Below are positions 1 through 14,101 of a stretch of DNA of 64,000 nucleotides, in pieces (the stretch's first letter is position 1; the number at the start of each line of letters is the position of its first letter). A program made the translations under genes and the position numbers. The notes under the pieces were generated by a model that made no database searches, was not told where the DNA came from, and saw only the letters and a program-made list of their open reading frames with translations. Source of the DNA: Fallopia convolvulus. Lineage: Eukaryota > Streptophyta > Magnoliopsida > Caryophyllales > Polygonaceae. The stretch is from positions 28,354,494 through 28,418,493 of the forward strand of contig OZ024729.1 in the NCBI GenBank assembly GCA_964016875.1, read 5' to 3'.

Positions 1-362
1 AAGAATCAAGACATGGAGACGGTAGAAAAAGGTCGGGATGGAGAAGAAAAAGAAGTGACGGAAAAGTCGAATAAAAAACCGGTGAAAACGCAGATCCGGG
101 GAACATAAGGAAAGCTCGGGGGAAGAAGAAATAGAGCCCTTAAAAAACAAGTCCATACAAAAACCCATCCATAAGGACATAGCATTAGATCAAATCAAAA
201 GGAAGGGGCTTAGCTTCCACCAACAGTCAATTAGGCAATCCAAAATCAATTTTATAAAACAACAAATGAAAAGACAATCTAGGGTTACTGTTCATTGATT
301 CGGGCATATAGTCTGATTGAACACAAGTAAAAGGTCAAGAAGATAGATCTATAGAAGCCTTG

Positions 363-482
363 TGCCTTCTCGGCAATATTCGTGGTGGGCCTTCTCGGCA
401 ATATTTGCGGTAGTGAAGATAGACTATTGAAATCTCGTGCCTTCTCGACAATAGTTCTGGTGGTGCCTTCTCGGCAAATTTT
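363..482. repeat. Four imperfect CCTTCTCGGCAATATT repeats
   Basis: Copies lie at 365-380, 390-405, 440-455 (CTTCTCGACAATAGT form) and 466-481. The rest of 1-1202 has no credible gene; short ORFs across the repeat on both strands are by-products. It may be part of a decayed LTR-like element, but no matching second end is visible. Confidence 0.55.
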
Positions 483-1202
483 GCCCCCTCTCTCTAGAAA
501 GCTAGAGAGAAGAGAGAGCTGTGGCAAGTTCTTATATCGTATAAGTTATGGCAAACAAGGGTGTGTAGAGTGTTTGTATTTTTGTTGTGATAGTTTTTGA
601 AGTAGATTTCTACTTATAATAAGAGTACATTACGAATTTTGTTTTCATAAAAAAAAAATGAAAAACTCATCAAGCTCCATCACATTATACTCCTTAAAAA
701 AAACTTCAACACGCTACAACTTCCTTTTTTTAGAAGTCCAAGTCGCCCCAGAAAACCGCCAAGTCCACCACCCCCATTGCTTGAGAAGTTAGAATTATTA
801 CAGGGAGTGCATGTGCAGATGTGCATGTGCCATGTTAAGGCTAGCTAGTGTTAGTTTGAAGTAACTACTATAGTAAAACCCTTGTGAGTATGGAGATTGA
901 ATATGTTGAGCAGTTGAAAGAATAAGAAAAATAGCATCAGTGACCATAATGTGACACCACCACTTGTGTGTGAGTGCAAATCCAAATGGAAATTTGATTT
1001 TAAGGAGTTTCTTTACACTGGAAAACATGGAAAAGTGACGAATTCTTTCATAAATTAAAAGTAACCGATTCATCTGCCTGAATCTGTGCTGCTATATACA
1101 TTCAGAATGCAACCTTTAATTCTTTCCCTTGGTCTTATTCAACAATCTCCACCTCCAATTTCAGTTTGGTCCTATGGAGAAATCAATGCCCCCGGAGCTT
1201 CC

Positions 1203-3656
<2,454 letters not shown>

Positions 3657-3718
3657 GGTTGAAGATGATGAACCAGAGAGGAGAAAAAAGTAGTGAGAGG
3701 GAAAGAGAAAAGAGAGAG

Positions 3719-3725
3719 ATTTATA
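3719..3725 (-). promoter_or_regulatory. TATA box of the RD21-like gene
   Basis: TATAAAT read on the minus strand, 63 nt upstream of the ATG at 3656. Spacing fits a short 5' leader of roughly 30-35 nt. A purine-rich GAGAGA tract lies between box and start codon. Confidence 0.6.
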
Positions 3726-4080
3726 TTAAAGGGGAACGGAGGGGGATTAGCAATTAGGTGAGAATTATTGTATCCCGCGTATGTGTGTGTAGAGGCTGAG
3801 TTGTAGAAGAAAAGCCTAAAGCAACGACCAAATTTTATAATAATCAGGAACCGGCTAGTCCGATTACAATTATATTTATTTTATATCAAGTAAATCTTCA
3901 TCTATCTTTTGGAGAATCTTCTTTATTATAATAATAATAATTGGATCACAAATTGGCTTTTGGATCGCAACTAAAGCTTTAAATTTTCTTATCTTTCCAT
4001 GCTATTCTTTTTACGGTTTTAAAGAAAATTCATAAACTCATCGGAACAAAAGTTAAACAATCTTAATATATTAGAGTCTC

Positions 4081-5642
4081 GTGCGAATGGTGGCCTGTGT
4101 GGGAAATAAGAATAAATCTCGATCGTTCATTCCAAAAAATCAACGTCCCTGATTAAACATTTATTAAAAAAAATACGGCACATGCGAATTTTTCCCGTAT
4201 TATTCACGTATTTTTCAATAAAATACGACACTGACGAATTTTTCCCGAATTTTTCGAAAAATACGTTTTTATGAGACGCGCCCAGTTTGTTCATCAGAAA
4301 TAGCGATTTGTTCATCAATATTCACCAATTGTTCATCAATACTAACTTATTGTACATTGAGTTTTTGATAACATTGTTCATTGATTTCGAACTTTTTTAA
4401 TTTTATTTTTTAACCTTATTTATGTATAGGAATACAATACTATGTAGTTTTTTTATGCACATATAATTAGTTTTGATATACTCATATTTGTTCATTGATA
4501 TACTCATATTTGTTCATTGATATACCCCTATTTGTTCATTGATATACCCATGGTATACCATTATTTGTTCATTAGTACACTTCTTTTTTGTTCATTGGTA
4601 TACCATTATTTGTTCATTGATATACCCTATTTGTTCATGGATATACCCTTATTTGTTCATTAATATAACCTTATTTGTTCATTATTATACCCTTATTTGT
4701 GAATTGAAATAAACTTATGTTTTATGTGTCAAGGCTATCAACTTGTACATTTAGGACTATTAATACCATCAACTTATACATTTAGGACTATCTATTTGTG
4801 CATTTTTGCATTTATTTTGTGCTTTAAGGCTATCTTGAATTCAAAGTATAATACGAATGAAGCGCTTTAAGGCTAACTTGTCAATACGACTGAAGTGCTC
4901 AATATATATAGTACCAAATTAAGATAAATTTGATGTAGAAACTTGAATGCAAAAGATAATAGATAAAGAATTTGACTTTGCAATCAATGGTGTATGCTAA
5001 GAGAACGAGATAGCAATAAATCGAAGAGGAGTGCTTGTGCCTTATTTAGCTATGAACAAATTGATGTTATTAATGAACAAATATGCATATAGCAATGAAC
5101 AAATTGAGGTTACTAGTGAACAAATATGCATCTAGTAATGAACAATTATGTGAAAAAGGCAATGAACAAATATGCATAAACCAGTGAACAAATTGATGTT
5201 ACTAATGAACAAATATGCACAAACCGATGAACAAATATGCCAAAACCAATGAATAAATATTTTCTTTTTTATGAACAAAATCACAATGTTGATGAACATA
5301 TTGCATGTAATTTTGATACACATTTGTTCATTTTTTATGTACAAACAATAGATTTTTGATGCACAAGCAATAGTTTATTTATGCACAAAATCACAGTTTT
5401 AATGAACAAAATCACAGTTTTGATGAACAAATCCACATTATTGATGAACAAATCCACAATACTGATGAACAATCTGGGCGCGTGTCCTATTTCCGTTTTT
5501 TTCAAAAATACGCGAATAATTCGCCAATAATTCGTCCGTGCCGTTTTTTCCCCTTTTTAAGTGAAATGATCAGCGCCTTTGATTTTTCTTGATCCAACGG
5601 CTCCTGTTCTTTCTTATTTCGCACTTGGACGCCCATTCGCAC
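4081..5642. mobile_element. Foldback/MULE-like inverted-repeat element
   Basis: The ends match as inverted repeats: GTGCGAATGG at 4081 and its complement CCATTCGCAC at 5633-5642, each followed inward by a GAAATAAGAA-type block. Longer internal arms also pair: the GACGCGCCCAGTTTGTTCATCAG region near 4275-4297 against CTGATGAACAATCTGGGCGCGTGTC near 5462-5486. The left arm (4286-4710) holds many TTGTTCAT units, several followed by TGATATACC. The right arm (5049-5475) holds the complement ATGAACAA. No transposase ORF. Terminal target-site duplication not clear. Non-autonomous; the family assignment (Mutator-like foldback) is inference. Confidence 0.6.
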
Positions 5643-5649
5643 CTGACCG

Positions 5650-6326
5650 GACCCTATTAATATACTTCGTATTATACATAATCAAAATCTATATCTATAT
5701 ATAAAAGACGTAAAAATATGATTTTCCCACATAAAATTTTATGTTTTTGACAATTATATATGTTTATATTATTTAAAGATAACATAAAAATAAGATAAAT
5801 TAATCTCGGAATTTTTTTCTAAAATAAAAATTTTAATAATATTAATTATTAATATTAAATATTTTATATGATAATTTGTTTAACTTAAAAAGATTCCATA
5901 TAAAACAAAAATAAATGATAGAAACATTAAATACCAATGCTAAATATTTTTTATGATAATTTATTTAAGTTAAAAAATTCTATCTAAAGTTAAATAAACT
6001 ATAGAAATATTAAATATTAATGCTAAATATTTGTTATAATAATTTATTTAAGTGATATTTATACCATATTATAAACTACATGGCAAATAAAAATTTTCAT
6101 GTATATATATTTTTAATATATAGGTTATTATAAAGATTCTATCTAAAAATATATGAAATGAAAAAAAATATAATTCTATTATTAGGATAGATTCTAATAT
6201 TAGATGCAATTGGTCGAAATGACCCTTTCGAATGTAGTAAATGCAATTGGTCAGTATCTAGGTTCACTACCTCTCCTCTATCTATTATAGGAAGTCATGA
6301 GTCATGACCACCTGATTAAAATAGCA

Positions 6327-6359
<33 letters not shown>

Positions 6360-6800
6360 AGCAATAGATTTGGATATTCATTTGGAAATTGCTTTTAATG
6401 GGCTGAACTAAGGGACATCATTCGGGCTGAATAAATGGTTTGGATATCTCACTTCAGATTTGAAGGTCGAACCCATGGGCCGAACTAATGGACATCATTC
6501 ATTTTGTGAAGGTCAAACCCCTAGCAGTATCTTTGCTAACAAGATAATAACAAATATAGTTCTAAAAGCTCCTATGAATCTGCTAACAACGAATATTGCC
6601 AAATAGACTAAACAATTGATTAATTATAATATTAGATAACTAATTATATTATTAACAATAATTACTTTTGATTGTTGGAGCTAATTTATGATGATCTGGT
6701 TCTTAACTTGTTTGCTTGTATATTGCCAATCCATTATCTTCAATATGATGATCTGGTTGGAAAAATGGTGATAATATGCAAAAATAATTTTTATCCACAG
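5650..6800. other. AT-rich intergenic stretch with (TA)n(GA)n microsatellite
   Basis: No gene seen. A microsatellite of TA then GA dinucleotides lies at 6327-6359. The stretch is strongly AT-rich with repeated AATATTAAATATTTT-like words. The part from about 6640 precedes the glutathione peroxidase remnant and may be its old intron. Confidence 0.5.
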
Positions 6801-6886
6801 GATTCTCGTGGGAATGATGTAGAACTATGCAATTACAAGGGAAAAGTGTTATTCATTGTCAATGTTGCATCACATGAGCTAGGGAC
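6801..6886 (+). pseudogene. Glutathione peroxidase pseudogene, 5' fragment
   Basis: After a good acceptor (TTTTTATCCACAG ending at 6800) the exon reads DSRGNDVELCNYKGKVLF then IVNVAS. This is the plant GPX segment just before the catalytic Cys. Instead of the expected QCG-containing sequence, NVAS is followed directly by HELG, which aligns with the later QEPG-T-NEQ region of GPX. So the exon carrying the catalytic Cys and the CNQF Gln was already deleted, in frame, before element A inserted at 6887. It cannot encode an active peroxidase. The 3' continuation is at 17298. Upstream exons are not recognisable. Confidence 0.8.
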
Positions 6887-8376
6887 TGTTGACGGGCCTT
6901 CACTCAGGACAACAAATAAATTTATAGTCAAGACCCCGCTGAGTATAGGGGAGTCAGGATCGTTCCACGAGAAGCAAGGTTGTTTGTCTATCGACTACTA
7001 AAAATCAAACAAAAGCAAGCAAAACACTCACAAGTAGCCTCGTTAACGACGTTGTCAGGGTCGTTAACGAACCACCGTAAACAAAAGACTCAAACTAACG
7101 ACCTAAACAGATTCGGTACCGAGCTAGCGAACTCAACAACGAATATCTCTTAAGAAAATTCAAATAAAAACGAAGATCTAGGACTAGGGACACCACAACA
7201 TAGTCATGCATATAAACTCATAAGAAGATGAGATCATGCCTTTAAACAGATAAATTCATCAACCTTCGTTGAATATCAAGTAAATTAACCTACTTTCGTA
7301 ACCCAATTCACTCAATTGCTTGTTTTGGATCTAAAGCTTGAAACTTTCGTATTCAAACAATATCAACCTTCAAGTTAACAACTTTCTCTTTCAATCAAGT
7401 CAATCAACTCAAATTACCTCGACTTTCACCTCGGTATAAGCACATCAAACAATCTCAATAATAGATAAAAGGCATTCAACACACAATCTTACTCACCAAA
7501 CATGCATAACTATGTCGGACTTAACCCCGACCCTAGAAAAGAAGACTACTCACTAATCATGACTATGAAACAAATAAATTCAACAAAAGAAATCATTAAA
7601 AACAAATCACTACTCAAATTAATAGGAAAAATATCGTCTTACAGAAACTCAGAAGAAACCGAAAAATACAAAGCACCGAACCAAAATAACAATTAACGAA
7701 CCGGGTAACTCTCGTCCACCGAGCCTCGATCTCGATACCGATCCTCTCTCTCCCTTCTCGGCTCTTCCTCCTCTCCAAGTCGATCTCCCTAAAATTTCTC
7801 CCCCCTCTAGGCTAAACAAGAGGGCTATTTATACTAATAAAGCTAGAAAGAAATAAGGCTAGAAGATAAAAACTTTCCTAAAAAGATAGAAATAAAATCT
7901 AAAAAGATAGAAATAAAATCTAAAAAGATAACAAGACCAAGAATACATAATATAATAACCCTAAAAAAATCATAAAAAGATACTCTACCGACACAGAAAT
8001 AAATTCCCGCAAAGGATCGGTGAGTTACAAAGTCAACTCTCGAAATCTCTATCTCGTGGCCTCGTTAACGATCCCTTGCAGCCTCGTTAACGAGCCTGGA
8101 CTTGGTTTCTTCCACACTTTATCTCGTGAAACTCGAACTCCGACTTCTTCAATCTTGTATTCCTCTGTCTTTCACCGTAGCGCTCCAAATTCAGCTCCAT
8201 ATAGCACCTTTTCCTTGCTAAAACCTACAAAAATACACAAAATAGAGTAGCTTCCATACTTTTCATAAAAATATGCAAAACTATCCAAAACACATAAAAC
8301 TAATCCTAAACTATCAAAACTAGTCCTAATAAACTAAGAAAATATACTAAAAACTATACTAAAAATACGAACATCA
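6887..8376 (-). repeat. Element A 3' LTR (left copy)
   Basis: 1490 bp, TGTTGACGGG... to ...GAACATCA on the plus strand; direct copy at 15808-17297. Contains palindrome pairs TCGTTAACGA at 7040/7061 and 8062/8084. Confidence 0.93.
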
Positions 8377-10095
8377 AAATACCCCATACTTAGACTTGCT
8401 TGTCCTCAAGCAATCAACAAGACATCAACCAAAACCAACAACACATATATCAAGTCAATGCCCTTATCAAAAAGCAACATCATAAGCAGAAGTAGAACAA
8501 ATAGACCTGTGAATCTAACGTCATCACACATATAAGAGCAACCTCAAGCAAAAGCAACCAAGAATCCAACCTCACAAGGGTAATGTGTTTCACTCACCTC
8601 TCAAGTGTTTGGGCTTATAAATTCAACTCTCAACTCATCTTATACACAAAAACTCATAGAAATTGGAACTTATATCACCAATACTCTCCACCCAAGATTT
8701 GTCAAAACAAGCAAAAATCATCAAGAGAACTTAGGCTCAATGAAAAACTTCATAGAAGCTTCCATTCGGCCGGGTTGTAATGGGGCTTGGTAATAACAAA
8801 TAGGCGTGGAAAATATTTTGGCTATGTGGTGCTAATAATATCCGGGAATCAAAGACTCCTAAAAACTCACACATCTCACCAAAACTCTCATAAACAAATA
8901 TACCAAACTCACTCTTCATTATGCATTTTTCTTTCACTCACCCATTATATCCTAGAAAGTCTCATAAGAATAAAAAGAATCTCTGATTTTATCTATAAAC
9001 ACACATGCACTTCAAACTTCTTCTTCTTCTTAACAACCCTTTTTTTCTTCGCTGCCTCGTTAACGAACCCACTTCAGGGTCGTTAACGAGCTTCATCTTG
9101 TACTCCTCTTCTTCTTAACAACTTTATTTTGTGCATCTTTCGCTTATCAAGAGATATTTCTTTTACATAATATTAGAAACAAGAGACTTCCAATCTACCC
9201 TTACCAATAATCCCAAAATTTCGAACCCAAACATAACATTGCACTCAACAAAACATACCCCTCCAATCTAAGTCCTAATCCCCGGATAGGGTCAAGCTTA
9301 TCTCGGCTAGGAAATAATTTTTGTGGAGCTTAAGAAAAAATAAAAGGCTTCAGGCTCAAATTGGTTGTCAAAAGAAGGATAATATAAAGGTGGATAAGGA
9401 ATAATAGGGCTCATAAAAATAAGTTCTCTATCATATGATTCTCACAAGTAATGAACTATAAATCTTATATAGGTCTCAAGAAATAGATAACCATCACAAT
9501 TCCGAGAGATAATATGCATATAGAGAGTAAATCACACTAGAAAAGAAGAGGGATTTTTAATGTTCTCCCTATAAGGCCAAAAATAACTCACAAGGTAATT
9601 ATTTTGTTGGATTGTATCACTTATGCTATAAAGTAAATGTGCTCAATTTCATCAAGTGCTATTCCTTCCTAAAAAAATACAATTTTAAAACAAGAATCCG
9701 GCTATACTATCAAAGACATGCTTGCAAGGATTTATATGATTATGCTAGCAACTACCATCATAGAACCTAAGAAAGGGATATCTATCAATTCTAAAATCTT
9801 TTTAGATTTTTTTTTCAAAATTTTTCGATTTTTTTTTCAATTTTTTCAATTTTTATGAAACGAAACTACTTAAAACAAATAAACACACAAGACACATAAG
9901 ATAACAAGTTTTCTACTTTTTCCCACCCCATACTTAAAATTACAGTGTCTCCACTGTAAGAAAAATAAGAAGAAGGAAAGAAATAGAAAAGAAAAGAAAA
10001 CAACCAAAAAACAAAATAAATAAAAAGAAAAGACATAAAAAACTTACAAAGTCTCAAAAGTGGAAAACAAGGAAAAACTTCTTCTGCAGGCTGAA
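8377..10095 (-). other. Element A 3' noncoding region with two hairpin-purine modules
   Basis: No gene. Terminal module: perfect 7-bp hairpin TTGCTTG-AGGA-CAAGCAA (plus coordinates 8396-8413), then GTC and TAAGTATGGGG, then the LTR; this is the polypurine tract region. Internal module: perfect 8-bp hairpin TTACAGTG-GAGA-CACTGTAA (9940-9959), then TTT and TAAGTATGGGG. A palindrome pair lies at 9057/9080. Region 40970-42527 of element B is the homologous tail. Confidence 0.7.
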
Positions 10096-11672
10096 TCACT
10101 GGTTCAGTGGAGGAAAGTAATGCTCAAAGTTCCCCATGAAGTCGTGCATCGTCCTCCAACGCTCTGCATCCTCCGCCTCTCTCTGACGATGCCTCTCATC
10201 CTCCATCGACATGCGAGCAGAATAGACGGACTCCCATCTATCCATTCTCCTATGAATGTGGTCCCGCTGGAGGTAAAGCTGTTGCATCTGAGCAGAAAGA
10301 TCCTCGGCCCACGGTGGTGGCATACTCGATCCTGTGTACTCGGACTGAGGAGGTGGTGGATAGTGAGGCTGGAAATGGTCTTGGTATAGCACTGGGTTAT
10401 ATGGCATGAGACCATAGGAATGAGGGTCGACAGGAGCTGGTGGTGGGTCGATAGTCGTCCTCGGGACCTCGTTAACGAAGCTGGGTGCCTCGTTAGGAAT
10501 GTAGGGAGGAGGCTGGAAATGGTCGTTAACGAGCCTGGTAGGCTCGTCAACGAGGACGTTGGTGCCCAAAACTTCTGTGTCGATGTCGTCATCCTCGAAG
10601 TTAAGCTCTTCCGTACCTCCCTCGGTGTCGGCTTCTTCAGTGTCATCGCCAACTACCTCGGTAGCCTCATCTTCATCTTCATCCATCTCTTCTTCGTCTC
10701 GCTCAAACCTTGTCTCACACGGTCTAAGTGATAACTCATCCTTCGGCTTGGGCTCTAACGGGTAAGCATGGCCCGTCCACGCCTCGTACCAATTTGGTAC
10801 GTAGAGTAGCTCCAACTTGTCAAGGGTGGGTGTAACGATGTGGTCTTGTACTTTCACTTTGAACCCTCCCTCGGCTTGAATGAAAATACCGGAGCTATAC
10901 CAATAGCTCTTGTTGAGGAGTTGAGCATGAGCCGGTGTGTAGCGAGTAAGGTCGACTCCGAGGTTTGTAGCCAAAACACTAACCAAGTTACCACACCAAA
11001 CTTCCTTGTATTTGGTTGATTTCTCTATGTAGTAGAGCCATTCATACCCCAAATTCAAAGGGCCGGGCTCCTCGAAAAGGATGGTGCGGAGACAAGCAAC
11101 TTTCGTCCTTGTTGGCCTGTTCAGCTCTCTCTTCGGCCAAAATGTAGCGGCTAGGACTCGGAGAATGGGTTGATGATGCTTGCCCCAGATAATAATGCTG
11201 TGGAGGATTGGTCCTCCCCAGTGATATAGCTCCAAGTCCGAGTCACCCTGTAATCTCTAGAAGGATTTGGGAGCTCCATAATTGCATTGAACTCTGCCAT
11301 GGTATATTCTCGGCTCACATTACCGAGCCTAAATCGGATGCCTCCCGCCGAATTCTTTGACGGAAAACTAGTCTATAGAGTGGCCAAGAACTCGGATGTG
11401 AGGGCCGGAAAGTGTGGTAGTGTCTCCTTCTTCAGCAAATGAGACACACCAAGAATAACGAAGGCCTCCTTGACATCCGTGTAAATCCCCATGGCCTTAG
11501 CACTTGTCCTTGAGAACCACCGAGTGTTGTGGTCCTTGTCTAGGATTGCTCTGTATCGGTCCGCTTGCCCTTGAGTGCGCAAGATCACATTGTCCATGCG
11601 AGGTGGAGATGGGGACCTCTGGTTCCTTTTCTTCTTCTGAGCTCGGGTAGCGGGTCTGCTAGAACTTGCCAT
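10096..11672 (-). pseudogene. Element A downstream ORF, Athila-type protein of unknown function (broken)
   Basis: Starts MASSSRPATRAQKKKRNQ at 11672. It continues through a segment resembling the Athila ORF family of plant retroelements (a LTSEF.ATLE...RLG...EFN..LELP pattern), then LAATFWPKREL and GYEWLYYIEKS. Next is an acidic region, a proline/tyrosine-rich region, and a charged coiled-coil-like C terminus ending at 10096. A TAG at about 11370-11372 and a frameshift near 11235 break it; the copy in element B (38388-40055) bridges the first break. The acidic and proline-rich parts contain VNE/VND words encoded by TCGTTAACGA. Function unknown; it occupies the place of env-like ORFs in Athila elements, but I see no membrane segment. 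Confidence 0.6.
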
Positions 11673-12507
11673 GTGATCTACAAAACAATCATGATTTTCC
11701 AAGATAAGATCCACTCAAGTTAAGTTAGGCAAGAGACCCCATACTTGGTCTCGAAATAATCCTCGGAATTATTCGTTAACTACCCAATTGGGTCGTTTAC
11801 GATTCTGGACTGGGTATTGATCTTTGAGGATATGCAGGGTCGTTAACGAGCCTGGGTGGGTCGTTAACGAGCTGCCAAGAGCCAGTTCGCAGAATTCCGA
11901 ATTTTTTCAACTTTAAGAATCAAGCCAAAATCAAGCATGCAATCCTCTATACCCCTTCATTAGGCACACAATCGGATATATGCACCCCATACTTGCTCCA
12001 TTACCCATCCCGAACATGCTAAATTTACCCGAAATTTTGACATGCAAAGTTTGTATCTTAATACTAGAACAAGAAAAATTCATGCTTTTCTAAATCAACT
12101 TTTCACAATGAGACATCTAACATGAATATCCTTCCCTAGGCCAAGAACTACTAAGCATAATCAAACTTTCATGAGCAAAATCCAATCATATAAATCAATC
12201 CTCTCTATGAACTCAATTCAAGATATGAAATTTCTACCCTAAAAAACATGAATCATGCAATTTCGAGTTAGGGTTTAGAAATCATACCGGAGAGTCGAGA
12301 AATTGAAGAACAAGAGGTCGGAATTGGGTGGTTAACGAGCTTCGGATCTCGTCGGTGAGAAGAACGGGTTTCCGGGCTTCGGTAACGACAGCTTCTCGGG
12401 GGTCGGTGGAGTGAAGGATTCCGATCGGTGGTGGGAGTGTCTTGTGGAGTTTTTGAGGGATTTGGAGTTGAGAAATTTGTGGGTAGAATTTTTTAGGGTT
12501 TAGAGGG

Positions 12508-12515
12508 TTTAAATA
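12508..12515 (-). promoter_or_regulatory. Internal TATA-like box in element A
   Basis: TATTTAAA on the minus strand after CCCTCTCC, matching in place the TATAAAA of element B (37545-37551). It lies between protease and the downstream ORF. About 220 nt further on, GGTATGATTTCTAAACCC is a plausible intron donor, with acceptor TTTTGTAG just before the ATG at 11672. Conservation with B suggests a separate promoter for the downstream ORF. Confidence 0.5.
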
Positions 12516-12888
12516 GGAGAGGGTAGGGATAGGAAGAGGTAGAAGGGGGCGGCGGCAAGGGGTAAAAAAAGATAGATTTAGGTTAAAAATAACTTACCTG
12601 CCCGTTTTGCCGAATCGGGTCATCGAACCGGGTCGTTAACGACCCTGGGTGGGTCGTTAACGAGCCACCGTAGCCTCTTGGAGTGATTTTCGAGCCCTTC
12701 TCCTGTATCTTGTTAGCTCTAAATTTATCCTAATTTCTATCCTAAGAACTACTAAAAAGAACTCAAAAGAAAGCTAGGAAAAAGAATCTAAAAAAGAAAA
12801 GAAAAGAAAACTAATTTTATACTAGAAAACGGGTTACCTCCTGTAAGCGCTATTTTTAACGTCGTCAGCCCGACGTACTCACCTGAGT

Positions 12889-14101
12889 TCAAGGTGGCTC
12901 TTTTGTAGCGGTGTTGGGGTCTTGAGGTACCCCATACTTAGCCTTGCAGCCTTTATGTGCTTGAGTTACTAAATTAGGTCCCTTTTCTTCTATCAATATG
13001 CCCAGTATTCCTACATGATGGTTAGTGAAATCCGAAAACCAAGGTGGTTTGGACTCCTCTGTAGTGCATATGATGGGGCATGGTGTAGGAACAAAAGATA
13101 AAGAATAGTCATGGCCATCTTTAGCGGATTCATAGTTAGAGTACTTACTGTGGTTGTATTCTTGCACGTGGGACTCGGTAGTCGGCCAATGCGGTTCAAT
13201 AGGGACTTGTATGAAATTCTCTCCTGTTTTGGTATTTAAGGGAGGCTCGGTAGGGCCAGCTGTGTCAAGTTCTGGTTGAGTCAACTCGATTTGTGCGACC
13301 GCAGTTGGGTCGTTGGCATTCTGATCCAAGCTGAATTCCGCTCGTTCCTCTCCAATATCAAAAGTGAGGAGTCCTTTCCGCACATCGACTCTTGCACCTG
13401 CTGTGGCTAAGAATGGTCTGCCGAGAATTATGGGGACATGAGGGTCTTCAGGCATATCGAGGACGATGAAATCATTCGGTATAAAGAATTTCCCGACTTG
13501 AATAGGATAGTCGTCCACGACTCCTGTGGCCTTGACACATGATCTGTCGGCCATGTACAGATTCATATCTACCGGCTCTAATGGTCCCATATTAGCTTTG
13601 GACCAGATCGAGAGAGGGAGTAAACTAGCACTGGCTCCCAGATCACATAAAGCTTTGAACTTGTGGTCGCCTATGCCGATCGTTATTGCAAACCTCCGTG
13701 GATCTCCTAGCTTTTCTGGTAAAGCTATAGATCTGACTTCATCCTGTAGCTCTGTAATGGATCTTTTCCTGCTAAGCCGGCATGTCGCTTAGGGCCTCAG
13801 CGAATGGGATGGAAATATTAATGCCCTAAAGAATTTTTACGAAACACTTGAACTTACTCTCAGTAGAGTCCATAGATTTCTTAGTGGGAAATGGAAGAGA
13901 TTTCACCATCCTCGGAACCAAGTTAGGCTCGAGAGGTGATGCTACCGGGTCGACACTAGGGTCGTCAGGTATGCTCGGCTGGTCGTTATCGACCCTGATG
14001 GGGTCGTTAACTACCCTGGAATTGAGAAGAAGGCTCAGATTAGAAAACTTACCTGGGGTAGGGTCGTTAGGTTCCCTCGGAGCCTCGTCACCATGGTACA
14101 C
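12889..14101 (-). pseudogene. Element A retroviral-type aspartic protease region (broken)
   Basis: Pepsin-like retroelement protease. The active-site motif is LCDLGAS (catalytic Asp codon 13642-13644), followed by the flap-like region and the family's PIILGRPFLATAGA box. C-terminal tail reaches the stop at 12889. Two lesions: an in-frame TAG at 13826-13828, and, next to it, a 26-bp deletion relative to element B with CTTA microhomology at the junction, shifting the frame. The link to gag upstream is also frameshifted near 14100. Normally releases gag proteins from a gag-pro polyprotein. Confidence 0.75.

Noticed and set aside
5685..5720. TCTATATATAAAAG phrase resembling a Helitron 5' end
   Set aside because: No CTRR hairpin 3' end or rolling-circle helicase found to pair with it.
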